Assembly (NCBI RefSeq): GCF_963576675.1
Contig: NC_088915.1
Location: 39,027,501-39,091,500, forward strand
Reading direction: 5' to 3'
Length of the DNA stretch: 64,000 nucleotides
From: Euphorbia lathyris
Taxonomy: Eukaryota; Streptophyta; Magnoliopsida; Malpighiales; Euphorbiaceae
Below, piece by piece: positions 21,866 to 33,982 of the stretch; positions within the stretch are counted from its first letter, which is position 1, and every line of letters begins with the position of its first letter. The translations under genes were made by a program, and so were the position numbers. The notes beneath the pieces are model-generated. The model saw nothing but the letters and a program-made list of their open reading frames with translations. It had not been told where the DNA came from and searched no databases.

Positions 21866-24800
21866 ATGTCGAAAACCGATCTAAGAAATATCCTTACCAA
21901 TAACAAATTGAATGGTTCAAACTTCGCCGACTGGTTTCGTAACCTCAAAATTGTTTTGAAGTTCGAAAAGATAGGGTATGTATTGGATACGTTGATACCC
22001 GCTCTCCCGGCTAATGATGCACCCATTGATGAGATTGATGCCTATCAGAAGCATAAATCCGATGATGAACATGTAGGGTGCATCATACTTGCATCGATGA
22101 CACCAGATCTACAAAGGCAAAATGAGGAGATGGATGCATATTCTATCGTCATGCACTTGAAAGAGCTGTTCGGGAAACAGACTCGTTGTGAACGTTTTGA
22201 GATATCAAAACTGTTGTTTCGCTGCAAGATGCAAGAGGGTACATCTGTTATGACACATTGTGTCAAGATGATTGGCTATATCACCAAACTTTCTAGTATT
22301 GGCTTCGCGATGGATCATGAACTAAGTGTCGACTTACTTCTCACATCCCTCCCAGAAAGTTATTCACAGTTCACCATGAACTACCAGATGAATGACTTAC
22401 AGACCTCTCTTGAAGAGCTCGCCAATATGCTCAAGGCTGTTGAGCCCAACTTAAAGAAAGATAAGGTGATACCCGCTCTTGTGATTGAGGGATCAAAGAA
22501 GAGGAAAGGGAATTTTCCCAATCCAAAATATCCCAAGAAGAACAAGGGAGGCAAGCCAGTCCAAGCCAAAGGAAAGCAAGTCAAAAAGCCCAAAGGGGAA
22601 TGCCACTTCTGTGGTAAAGAAGGGCATTGGAGGAGAAATTGCAAGGAGTACCTAGCTTCTCTCAAGAAGGGAAAGGACGGTGCTTCAACTTCTGGTATGT
22701 TCTATATTGAAATTAACTCAATCTCACAGTCTGAATCTTGGGTATTAGATACCGGATGTGGATCTCATATTTGTATGAATATGCAGGAACTAAAGTAGGC
22801 TAGGGATTTGAAGAAAGGAGACGTGAACTTGCGAGTTGGAAATGGTGCAAGGGTTGCCGCACTCACAATTGGAGATTATGATCTACATCTACCATCAGGA
22901 CTTGTAATAGAATTAAGGAACTGTTTGTATGTTCCAAAGATGTCTTGTAACATTATTTCTATTAACTGTCTAGTTGATGATGGCTTTCATGTTTCAATTA
23001 AGAACAATAGTTGCGAATTTTATAGAAATAACATTTTCTATTTTTCAGGAATATCATTGAATGGAATTTATGTTTTAAATAATAAGATTTCTGCTTTCGC
23101 AATTGATACCAAAAGACTTAGATTAGATAATTCAACTTACTTGTGACATTGTCATTTAGGCCATATAAACCAGAGACGCATGCTTAAGCTACATCAAGAT
23201 GGGCTTATAGACTCGATTGATTGTGAATCAATGGGAACATGTAAGTCATGTTTAAAAGGAAAAATGACAAAGACACCCTTTAATAAAGGTCAACGTGTAT
23301 CAGACACTCTAGGATTAATACATTCAGATGTATGTGGTCCTATGTCAGTCCAAGCAAGAGGAGGATTCAGATACTTCATTAGCTTCATATATGATCATAC
23401 TAGATATGGTTATATCTATTTGATGAAGCATAAGTTAGAAGCTTTTGAGAAATTCAAATGCTTTAAGAATGAAGTTGAAAATCAAACTGGAAAGACTATT
23501 AAAATACTTCGATCCGATCGAGGTGGGGAATATCTTTCAGAAGAATTTATGAATTATCTAAATGAATGTGGAATATGCTCACAATGGACGCCTCCTTCTA
23601 CACCACAACACAATGGTGTGTCAGAAAGGAGAAATCAAACCTTATTGGATATGGTACGATCCATGATGAGTACCACATCTCTTCCAAAATCATTCTGGGG
23701 CTATGCCTTAGAAACTGCCCTATTTACCTTAAACCGAGTTCCAACTAAATCCACAAGTTCTACACCGCATGAACTGTTCATTGGTAGAAAACCCATCTTC
23801 TCCTTTATGAGAATATAGGGATGTTCATCATACGTCAAACGTATTATGTCAAATAAATTGGATCCCAAATCTGACAAATGTTTCTTCATTGGATACCCAA
23901 AGGAAACTGTGGGATATTACTTTTATCATCGAGATGATCAGAAAGTAATAGTATCCAAACATGCAGTGTTTCTAGAGAAAGAGTTTCTGGAAGAGACACG
24001 AAATGGAAGCGTAATTGAACTTGAGGAAGTTCAAGAGGAAACACATGTTGAGACAGCAGCGGAAGAAGTTGAACCCGAACTCGTTTCACTAGATGAAACA
24101 CAAGTGTCATATCCCACTCGTAGGTCTCAAAGAATTCGTGAACTCCCAGTTAGATATGGTTTTCTAGTGGGAGATAACGAACTGGTTCCCGTGTTACACG
24201 ATGAACCTGAAACCTATGAAGAAGCTCTTGCTAGTCTAGAATCGAAAGCATGGCTTGAAGCCATGAATTCTGAAATGGACTCCATATATACTAACCAAGT
24301 GTGGACTTTGGTTGATCCACCCGAAGGGATAAAGCCCATTGGGTGCAGGTGGATCTTCAAGAAGAAGACGGATATGGATGGAAAGGTTAGTACCTACAAA
24401 GCTAGGTTAGTAGCGAAAGGATATGACGAGACTTTCTCTCCAGTAGCCATGTTCAAATCCATCAGAATATTGCTTGCAGTTGCCGCTCATTTTGACTATG
24501 AGATTTGGCAAATGGATGTGAAAACAGCTTTCCTAAATGGAAACCTGCTTGAGGATGTATACATGATGCAACCTGAAGGTTTCACGTCGAAGGATGCAAC
24601 CAAGGTTTACAAACTTCAAAGGTCCATTTATGGACTCAAGCAAGCATCTAGAAGCTGGAACAAACGTTTTGATGAAACCATAAAACAATTTGGTTTCGAG
24701 CAAAACCCTGAAGAGGCTTGTGTTTACAAGAAGATAAGTGGGAGCTCAGACGTTTTCTTAGTACTATATGTTGATGATATACTACTTATGGGAAACGATG

Positions 24801-25765
24801 TTGCAATGTTGCAATCAGTAAAAGTTTGGTTATCGGGTAATTTCTCCATGAAAGACTTGGGAGAAGCAGCCTATATCTTAGGGATTAAGATCTATCGGGA
24901 TAGATCGAAGAGACTGCTCGGACTATCCCAGTCTACATATATTGACAAAGTCCTAAAGCGTTTTGACATGCATGAATCGAAAAGAGGTAACTTACCAATG
25001 ATCCATGGTGTCAAGTTATCAAATGATCAATGTCCTAAAACGGATAGTGATAAGAAAAGCATGGTTGTAATCCCTTACTCTAGTGCGGTTGGTTCGATCA
25101 TGTATGCCATGCTTTGCACTAGACCTGATGTGGCGTTCGCATTGAGTATGATGAGCCGATATCAAGGGAATCCAGGATTTGATCACAGGATTGCTGTCAA
25201 GAACATTCTTAAGTATCTTAGAAGAACTAAAGACATGTTCCTCATATATGGACACGGAGAATTGAAAATTGAAGGATACCAGTTTATCTGACTGGATTGC
25301 TAGTCATCTGACTGATTAAAATGATTATAGATCCCAATCAGGATACCAGTTTATCCTGAATGGAGTTTCAGTCAGTTGGAAGAGTTCCAAGCAAGGAAGT
25401 GTTGCTTTCTCGTCGACAGAATCAGAGTACATCGCAGCTGCAGAAGCGGCAAAGGAGGCTGTTTGGATTAGGAAGTTCATAACAGAACTAGGAGTGGTGC
25501 CTGACATTGTGAATCCCATTACTATGTACTGTGATAACAATGGAGCCATTGCACAAGAAAAGGAACCACAATCTCATAATGCATCCAAACATTATCTCAA
25601 GCGATATCATCTCATTAGGGGGATCATAGCCAGGGGAGATGTGAGAATAGAAAGGTGCCTACTGAGGACAACGTTGCAGATCCGTTGACCAAGCCATTAC
25701 CACAAAGAGCTCACGATAAACATCTTAGTTCTTCTGGTATTAGTTTCAGAAACAATTGGCTTTAG
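21866..25765 (+). pseudogene. Copia-A gag-pol polyprotein, nearly intact frame
   Basis: A single reading frame encodes gag, protease, integrase, RT and RNase H. The start at 21866 was chosen over the upstream in-frame ATG at 21803 because it matches the Copia-B gag start. Seen: gag (LNGSNFADWFRNL), zinc knuckle CHFCGKEGHWRRNC, protease WVLDTGCGSH, integrase zinc region, core with HSDVCGP, SDRGGEY and HNGVSERRNQT, RT with YVDD at 24767-24778, and RNase H with WKSSKQGS and STESEYIA. Stops: TAG 22796-22798, TGA 23144-23146 and TAG 23816-23818. A scrambled, partly duplicated stretch at 25260-25370 (GATACCAGTTTATC twice) breaks the RT-RNase H junction. The polyprotein ends at TAG 25763-25765. Confidence 0.9.
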
Positions 25766-25779
25766 TCCAAGTGGGAGAA
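25766..25779 (+). other. Polypurine tract of Copia-A
   Basis: TCCAAGTGGGAGAA lies directly before the 3' LTR TG and immediately after the pol stop. Confidence 0.85.
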
Positions 25780-26171
25780 TGTTGGAGTTTAGTGTCCTAA
25801 AGACAATTGTTTTAGGATATTAATATTAATGAATAAATTGTTTATTTGATCATTTGTTTAATCAGATATATAGCATTAAAATGTAACTATATATAAAGGC
25901 ACAAATCTTTCATAAAGAAAGTAACCCTAAGTTTATTTAAGTAGTTATAAAGTGTTCATACAAGCATGAAGTGAGACTGTACTTTATAATAGACCAATAG
26001 ACATAAAGTTAACCCAAGTCAAGTAATATGTTATAGGGGTTGGCATATTACTGTTGAGACTTGCATGTAACAGTGTTTTCTGTCGAGACAGAAAGCTGAT
26101 CTCACAAGCTTTAGATATTCAGATATCTAGACAGTTACATGGATCCGGTGAAGGAGTTCATTAGGATTGGG
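25780..26171 (+). repeat. Copia-A 3' LTR, truncated
   Basis: The first 392 bp of the LTR, ending at ATTAGGATTGGG within the family sequence. The next bases match Ath-C LTR, with a short C-run shared at the junction. Confidence 0.93.
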
Positions 26172-26309
26172 CCCCGTGTGGTAAGTGTTAACCGTGTGGG
26201 AACACGCAGTTGACTGCCATGAGTCAGGGGGCATTGTCCTATGCCCCGCATGGTTGCTTCCACGCCCCGCGTGTCTTGTGAATTATCACTTCATTTTACT
26301 TCTAACTTG
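26172..26309 (-). repeat. Ath-C 5' LTR fragment (part 2)
   Basis: Matches 16288-16420 of the Ath-C 3' LTR in the same orientation, including direct motifs at 26241 (ATGCCCCGCAT) and 26262 (ACGCCCCGCGT), 21 bp apart. It is split from part 1 (47529-47745) by SIRE-3. The last five bases, acttg, are the SIRE-3 target duplication. Confidence 0.9.
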
Positions 26310-27641
26310 TGTTGAAACACCTTTCCACATGATTTTGATTTGACAAAATTATTTATGTGAATGATAAAAATATTCCAACACATTAAATTTAAATGCTTTG
26401 ATTTATTCATACTAATGTGTTTGTTCAATGTTGAGTTATTTGATTTATAAGACATTAAGATAAAAAGCCTAAAGGCCCATAAGTGGAAGTCAAGACCAAG
26501 TCAACAGATCAAGACCTCACGGCCCATGAAGACAAAACGACGTCGTACTGAGTAAGACATAAGCCCAGCAACAAGAAGGATCGAGAAGCCTCCTACCAAT
26601 AGCTTCAAGATGAAGCTGCTGAGTTGAACGACAAGAAGTACAAGTCAGCGGCAAAACATAATAAACTTGGAGATAAAGTATTTCTACTTTGGGTAAAGCT
26701 CAGAAGGCGCAGGAAGCTGTCTGGAAGACTTTTCCATAAATGTGGGAACATTCTGTTTCATCTAACGAAAAGCCGCTAAGCACTGGCGAAGACAAAAGAT
26801 ACAAGAATATGATTGGCCGAGGACGCTGAGAACGTACTGAGTGAAAGCGACAGGAAGCCGTTTGCCTCCAACGGTTATTTCGAAATTCGAAATCACCGGT
26901 GCTTGAAGTGTCACTATAAATAGGCCTCTCAATTGCTTCATTCGATGCAGATCTTCAATTAAGTCGAAACGCTGACCAAATTAATACTTGAAGTTCTGTG
27001 AGAAAAGCAAAGCAAATCTTACACCAATTCCAATCTTGTGTAAAAGTCTAGAGTGATTTTATTCATCTAAAGTTTCTTAGCAATTGTTGTTTAGGACTAA
27101 CACTTATCATTTCTAGAAGTATAGAAAGGAGAAGCTGAGTACTCGGTTATAGTACTCAGCGGTAGTAATAGGAGTGAGTAGAGGAATAGAGGAAGGTACT
27201 CTTGTATACTCAGCTTCTGTCGTAAAAGGTTTCGTGTTGTACCTTTAAAGAGCTCAGTAGAGGATTCAAAAAGCTCGAAACGAGTTCTGGGGACTGGACG
27301 TAGGCGGAGAGGCCGAACCAGGATATGTCTGCTGAGTAACATATTTCTAACCCTTAACTCCTTTATATATTGCTTGCTATAAAACTGACTTAGTAACGAA
27401 CTCACGCTGAGTTGAGTGCACTGAGAATCTGAGTTCAGGAATAGACTTTAGTGCTATCTCCTGACTCAAGAAAAGAAACAGACTTAGTCACCAGTTGACT
27501 ATGCTTGTGTCTTAAACTACTCAGCACTGTTGTGTAAACATTTTCTTAAAGAAAAGAAGTCAGCCTTAACGGACAAAAATTTAGAATAGTTCCTACCCCC
27601 CCCCTTTGGAACTAATCTTGTCACGTTACACCGGACCAACA
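26310..27641 (+). repeat. SIRE-3 5' LTR
   Basis: Starts TGTTGAAACACC and ends GGACCAACA. TATAAATA is at 26915-26922. CTGAGT/ACTCAG hexamers are frequent, for example around 27130-27180. It aligns with the LTRs at 46197-47528 and 60367-61691 and, reversed, 48233-49588. Confidence 0.95.
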
Positions 27642-27643
27642 AG

Positions 27644-27655
27644 TGGTATCAGAGC
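27644..27655 (+). other. Primer-binding site of SIRE-3
   Basis: TGGTATCAGAGC lies two bases after the LTR and is complementary to initiator-Met tRNA. Confidence 0.92.
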
Positions 27656-27703
27656 TTAAAAGCTCACTGAGCAAGATATAACTATCTTGAGCTGATCCCC
27701 ACA

Positions 27704-29446
27704 ATGGCTGAGAACAGCACTCGTTTCCTCCTAGAAAATCAGACAACTCAGATTCTTCCTGAGGGATTGTCCATTACTCGGCCTCCTCTGTTCTTCGGGT
27801 CTAACTACACCTTTTGGAAGAACAGAATGAAAAACTTCATTCAGGCAACAAATATGAGTGCGTGGCTTTTTATAGTCCAAGGCCCATTTGTTCCTGTTGA
27901 AACTGTTGACGGCCAAACGGTTGTTAAGGCTGAGACTAAGTGGACAGAAGATGACCTTAAGAAGCTACAAAATCATGCTTCGGCTATAAACATGCTTCAC
28001 TGTGCGTTAGATGCTGCAGAGTACAACAAAATTTCAGGTTGTAAGTCAGCACAGGAAATCTGGAAGAAACTTGAGGTCACCTATGAAGGAACCAACAAAG
28101 TTAAGGAGTCCAAGGTGAATCAGCACATGAGGTTGTACGAGCTGTTTGAGATGAATGATGATGAAGGAATCTCTGAAATGAACTCAAGATTCACAAACAT
28201 AATCAACGAGCTCAAAAGACTTGGCAAGATCTTTACTGAGGAAGAGCAAGTCAAGAAGATACTGAGGAGTCTTCCCAAAAGCTGGCAAGCCAAGAAAACT
28301 GCTGTTGAGGAAGCTCAAGACTTGACCACCTACAAATATGATGAACTCATTGGATCTCTGCTGACCCATGAGATTTCAATGAAGAACTTTGAGGTGAAGG
28401 AGAAGTCTGAGGACAAGAAGCAAAAGTCTCTTGTCATGAAAGCTGACTCCATTGATGGGAGCTCAACAGACGATGAAGAAATGGCCATGTTCACTAGAAA
28501 AATGAAAAGGCTGTTCATAAAGAATGACAAATATTCCAAGAAGCCTTACAAGAAGTTTGACAAGTACAAAGCTGAGTCCAGCGACAGCAAGTACAAGAAG
28601 GACAGGTCAAAGCCCATCACATGCTTTGAATGTCATCAAACTAGCCATATCAAATCAAGCTGTCCTACCTTGAGGAAGGAAAAGAGGAACAGCAAGAAGG
28701 CAATGGTGGCAACCTGGAGTGACAGTGATGAGTCATCATCATCAGAAGCTGATGCCACTGAGTCAGCAAAGATTTGTTTCATGGCTGATGAGCTTGCTGA
28801 GCCTTGTGTTTCTAAGCATGCTGACCCCTCCATTGCATCTGACGATGAGGCACACTCAACTGAGGTAATATCACTACCCCTGCTCAGAAATGAAATGATA
28901 AATGGCCTAAGTGACCTTTACACACTTATCAAAAAGTGTAACAAGAAGGTTAGAGCACTCAGCAGGCGATGTGATGAGATTGAAGAGGTCAAACTCAGTG
29001 ACCTTCGATATCTTCTCCAAGACAACTCAACTTTGCATAGCAACATAAAAACTATGCACAAGTTTGTCTCCAAGGTCCAATCAGATTCTAAGAAACTGAG
29101 AAAGGACGTCACATCTATTCAGAATCAATTCAAGGTTCCGAATAAAAGAAATATTCCTCTGACTACTTAGTACCGAAGTACTAGTCAGCAGAGATGGAAT
29201 CCTCAGTGGAATTTCCAGTGTGACTTTTGTGGGAAGAAAGGACACACCACAAAGGTGTGCTGGCATGCTCAGCACTAGGGTGCTGACCAGTCAGTGAGAT
29301 ATCCCCAATGGAAGGTCAGATGTGACTTCTGTGGGAAAAATGGGCACACTATTCAAGTGTGTCGTCATAAGATTAAACATGATGTTTCACCTGCTGAGCC
29401 TAACAAACAAGGACCCAAAAAGACTTGGGTACCTAAAGATAACTAG
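27704..29446 (+). pseudogene. SIRE-3 gag
   Basis: Gag forms the virus-like particle. The ATG at 27704 is the first after the primer site. The N-terminus contains FGSNYTFWKNRMKNFI, followed by the capsid-like region (EGTNKVKESKVNQHMRLYEL; ILRSLPKSWQ). A zinc knuckle CFECHQTSHIKSSC follows at about residue 308; its glycine has become serine relative to SIRE-G, CFECHQTGH. Two more knuckles (CDFCGKKGHTTKVC and CDFCGKNGHTIQVC) follow the first stop. Stops are TAG 29168-29170 and TAG 29276-29278; the SIRE-G copy has CAG and TGG at these sites. The frame ends at TAG 29444-29446, a stop shared with SIRE-G. Confidence 0.88.
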
Positions 29447-29487
29447 CTATATTGCAGGTAAGCCTGAGGTGTGCTGAGAAGTAAAAA

Positions 29488-31652
29488 ATGTGGTACATTG
29501 ACAGCGCATGCTCGAAGCATATGACTGGTGATGAAACTCAGTTCATAACACTTGTGCGTAAACGAGGTGGAAGCGTAAGTTTCAGAGACAACAAAAAGGG
29601 TAAGATAGTAGGGTCAGGAACCGTTGGTGGTAATCCTACTATTGAGTCAGTCTCCCTAGTCAGTGGACTTATATATAACTTACTGAGCGTAGCTCAGCTA
29701 TGTGACAATGGCAGAAAAGTTATATTTGATAACACTGGATGTAAAATACTCGAGGGAAAAACAAATGAATTAATTTTAACTGGCCCTCGTGTTGATAATG
29801 TCTTTATGCTGAATTTGGAAAAGAAATTCTCAAAAATTGTATGCTTAGTGTCAAAGGAAGAAAATTCCTGGCTATGGCACAGGAGACTTGGTCATGTAAG
29901 CATGGACCTCCTGGCCAAATTAGCAAGAAAGCAATTAGTTGAGGGACTGCTAGAACTTAAGTTCGAAAAGGATCAATTATGCAATGCTTGTCAGTATGGG
30001 AAACAAACTAAAAAATCTTTTCACAGTAAAAAAACATTGTCTCGACCAAGCGTCCACTCGAGTTGCTACACTTGGATCTCTTCGGACCAGTCCAGCCGCT
30101 GAGCTTGGGTGGTAGGAGATTTTCCTTGGTCATTGTAGATGACTTTTCTCGGTACACTTGGATCATCTTGATGAGTAGCAAGGATGAAACCTTTGAGACA
30201 TTTTTAACATTAGTAAGAAAACTTGAAAATGATAAAGACCTAAAGTTAGCTCACATCCGAAGTGATAATGGTGGAGAATTCAAAAATCAACAGTTTGTTG
30301 AATTCTGTGAAGCCAGCGACATTGACCATAATTTTTCTGCTCCTAGAACGCCTCAATAGAATGGGGTAGTTGAGAGGAAAAGCAGAACCTTGGTTGAAAT
30401 AGCCAGGACAATGCTGAGTGAGAATAGGCTTCCGAAGTACTTTTGGGGAGAATCTGTCAACACAGCTTGCTACATACTTAATAGGGCTCTAGTCAAACCC
30501 ATATTAAAGAAGACTCCCTACGAACTTTGGAAAGGACGAAAACCCAACATTGGATACTTTCGTGCCTTCGGCTGTAAATGTTTCATTTTAAATACTAAAG
30601 ACAGCCTTGCTAAGTTTGATTCAAAAGCTGATGAAGCTATCTTTTTAGGCTACTCAACAAACAGCAAAGCATACGGAGTTTTCAATAAACGAACTCAGGT
30701 CTTAGAAGAGTCCGTACATATTGAGTTCGATGAAACTAACCCTGCAGGAAAAGACAAACAGCTGACTGAGGATGATCCACACTCAGCACCTGCTGACCAA
30801 GAAACAGCTGCTGAGTCACTACCTCAAGGGATGACCAAAGGTAAAAGCGAAACTCAAATTGTCTTCACTGACCAATCTACACCTGCAGAGATTGTTGAAA
30901 CACAACCAGCTCAAGACATCACTCTTCCAAAAGAGATCAGAATACCAAGAGGACAGTTAGAGAGTGTCATTCTTGATGCTGCTGAAAACACCCTGATGAC
31001 AAGAAATCAACTCGGGAGATACCTCAGCAACGTAGCATTCGTCTCAGTCCAGGAACCAAAGAATTTCGCTGAAGCTGAGTACGATGAATTCTGGATGAAT
31101 GCAATGCAAGAAGAACTTGATCAGTTCAGAAGAAATGAAGTATGGGACTTAGTGCCAAACCCAAGAAGCCAGAAGACCATAGGAACAAGATGGGTCTTCA
31201 GCAACAAGCTGGATGAACAAGGGAACGTGGTCAGAAACAAAGCAAGACTTGTAGCTCAGGGCTACAGTCAGCAAGAAGGTATTGACTACGGTGAGACCTT
31301 TGCCCCAGTGGCAAGGCTAGAGGCTATTAGAATTTTATGTGCATATGCATCTTATATGAACTTTAAATTATTTCAAATGGATTTTAAGAGTGCATTTCTT
31401 AATGGAGTTGTAAACGAGGAAGTCTATGTTAATCAACCTCCAGGGTTTGAGGACCCTAAGTTCCCCAACCACGTTTATAAACTCAAAAAGTCTTTGTACG
31501 GCCTCAAGCAAGCACCACGTGCTTGTTATGAGAGGCTGACCAGTTTCCTGTGACTAGAAATTACGTCAGAGGCAAAGCTGATACAACCTTATTCATTAAG
31601 AGGAAGGGTAAAGATACCCTGTTGGCTCAGATTTATGTGGATGATATCATTT
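29488..31652 (+). pseudogene. SIRE-3 protease, integrase and RT, first part
   Basis: The coding frame is -1 relative to gag. Protease: WYIDSACSKHMTGD (29491). Integrase: zinc region HRRLGHVSM ... CNACQYGKQTKKSF, core with LDLFGPV, VIVDDFSRYTW and SDNGGEF. RT begins around 31100 ([38 protein letters not shown]). Breaks: a frameshift near 30040, TAG 30357-30359, and a 2-nt loss giving TGA 31551-31553. It then reaches a YVDD-type segment before an RT segment is repeated at 31653. In a functional element this is processed from a Gag-Pol polyprotein. Confidence 0.88.
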
Positions 31653-32031
31653 ATGTGAGACCTTTGCACCAGTGGCAAGGCTAGAGGCTATAAGAATTTT
31701 ATGTGCTTATGCTAGTTACATGAACTTTAAGTTATTTCAAATGGATGTTAAGAGTGCATTCCTTAATCGAGTTATAAACGAGGAAGTCTATGTTAATCAG
31801 CCTCCAGGGTTTGAGGATCCCAAGTTCCCAAACCATGTTTATAAGCTCAAAAAGACTCTGTATGGTCTCAAGCAAGCACCACGTGCTTGGTATGAGAGGC
31901 TGACCAGTTTCCTGCTGACTAGAAATTATGTCAGAGGTAAAGCTGATACAACCTTATTCATTAAGAGGAAGGGTAAAGATACCCTACTGGCTCAGATATA
32001 TGTTGATGACATTATTTTTGGTGCCACTAAT
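31653..32031 (+). pseudogene. Second, diverged copy of an RT segment in SIRE-3
   Basis: This repeats the segment 31290-31652 from GAGACCTTTGC through RT motif YVDDIIFGAT. It is open in frame 1, whereas the first copy is in frame 3 and broken. The two copies differ at many positions, mostly synonymous (for example 31340-31380 versus 31700-31740), so this is not a fresh tandem duplication. It is cut at 32031 by Ath-D and resumes at 41396. Confidence 0.88.
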
Positions 32032-33824
32032 TGATAGGGGCATTTCGTCCCTATCTTTCAGCGTGATTTACGGTTTAATTCTGGATTAAATAAATAAGTT
32101 TAATTGCAAAAATAGAATGTTTTAATAAAATAATGAAATAAAAATAAAATTCGTACTTTCGGTTAATTATCTTTATTTTTTATTAATTTAGAAAATCAAC
32201 GTCAAGCTAACTCGGCTCTCGAGAATTGTATTTCAGGTACGAGTAAGGAGCAAAAATCCACCGACATACGCGGGGCGTATCACCCTCCACGCGGGGCGTG
32301 GAACACCAAGTCAGAAATAATTGCTCGATCCGCAGGCACCATGTGGGACTTACCCGCTGCCACGCGGGGCGTCCTACCTTACACGCAGGGCGTATAAGCA
32401 ATGATAAGCTCAATCATGAATGTCAGACTGCATGGTCTTCCAAGTCAACTGCTCTCGCGCGGGGCGTCCCAACCTACACGCGAGGCGTATATGGGAAGTT
32501 CTTCAATCTAAAGTTCCAGGGACTCACATACGCGAGGCGTCCGCTAGGCCACGCGAGGCGTAAAAGACACATTTCGAGCTATTAAATCTCAGGAGCTCAA
32601 CCAGACGGAGCGTACCCCAGTCTACGCGGGGCGTGGTTGAGACAACAAGATCTGAATTTGGTCCACATGCAGGAGATTTCTGACGGAATGGGTCAATACG
32701 CGGGGCGTCCCCTACCATACGCGTGGCGTGTCATGGGAATTCTGCAGAAATAATGTATCTCCATGCTTGTATCTTGTGAACTTACAATTCTACCCCTAGC
32801 TTGATGTGTATAAATAAGAGTGACTAGCACTCATTTTGAGGATCTAGAATTTTATGTATTGAACTCTTGCCATATAGTTTTAGATTTTATTTTTCACATT
32901 TTACATAGCAAAACTCTATCACCTTGAGAGCTTGTTCGTTTATTCCGGCATTCCGTCAAAGTTCCGTTCTACCTTCGTTCACCAAGCTCGAGAGTTCCAC
33001 CTCCAAGTCCTAAGAGACGGCCTTGAGTCCGGTTAGCTAGTTCCGAGGGTGGATTCTTCCCTTTTCACTTGCTAATTAGCTTGTACTCTTCCTATGTACT
33101 AAGGCTTGGTTGTATCCCATATTTACATTTTCCATATTTATAATTTATGATTCACAATCTCTTTTTCTATATATGTGTTGATGTTTGCTACTTGTTTTGA
33201 TATTCGTAATTGATTATCGTGTAGGGGAATGCGATTTCCGTCGCCATTCGGGCTATCTTTAGGGATTCATATAGTTGTTGCCTTACCGGAAGTGACGCGC
33301 CGGAAACCGTAGGAATTGACAAGCCACGGAACTTACGGGCCCTAATTTCTAATCCCAAGCATTAGACACGCCTTGACTAGGAACCACGTAGTCTAAGTAC
33401 TTCACGGGTCGGTTACACTACACGTAGTCGTCATTGCAAGAGTAAATCATTAACCGTATATATTAGGAGTCATTGTTTATCATATTTATAACTTATCACC
33501 ACCCATATCACTTCGTAGAGTTTTCGTTATATAAATCTGTCTCTCTTATAGTTAGGAGTAGTTTATAATTGTTTCCCAAATCAACTCAAAGTATTCACCG
33601 CTTAGATAACGTATAAAACCGAGTCGTGTAATACTTGTAGTTATAAATCCCGTGGATTCGATACCCGGTCTTAACCGGATTATTACTTGATACGATGGGG
33701 TACACTTGCCCCTAAGTAGTGGCGTCTAGTAGAGATAGAGCATTTAGGAAGATCACATCCGTAGTCATAACGAACTTATCATAATATACATTTCATAAGC
33801 TCTACCTAGGCGCCGCACGCATCA
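32032..33824 (+). repeat. Ath-D 5' LTR
   Basis: 1793 bp, TGATAGGGGC ... GCATCA. Six direct-motif pairs start at 32268, 32362, 32457, 32530, 32603 and 32698, each partner 21 bp downstream. TATAAATA is at 32809-32816. Confidence 0.94.
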
Positions 33825-33830
33825 AGTTTT

Positions 33831-33848
33831 TGGCGCCGTTGCCGGGGA
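33831..33848 (+). other. Primer-binding site of Ath-D
   Basis: TGGCGCCGTTGCCGGGGA is the sequence expected for an Asp-tRNA-primed Athila/gypsy element. It lies six bases after the LTR. Confidence 0.85.
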
Positions 33849-33982
33849 TTTATAATTTCTTGCAATATTACACAAAAACGTTCTATTGTTAGTCTAAGCA
33901 TTATCTTTGTATAAATTGTTTATATACACTTTTTACTAACAATATTCTTTCTTGTTTATAATTCTTTTCATTTATTTATTTT

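Larger units (their letters stand above)
18206..26171 (+). mobile_element. Copia-A: Ty1/copia element with truncated 3' LTR
   Basis: Layout: 5' LTR 18206-20035, primer site 20037-20048, leader, one-frame gag-pol 21866-25765, polypurine tract, and the first 392 bp of the 3' LTR (25780-26171). It is inserted within an inverted module of Ath-C. The 3' end is removed by a deletion that joins it directly to Ath-C LTR sequence, so no TSD can be scored. Confidence 0.93.

Noticed and set aside
27644..27655. Possible tRNA fragment (TGGTATCAGAGC)
   Set aside because: It is a primer-binding site next to an LTR; no cloverleaf surrounds it.
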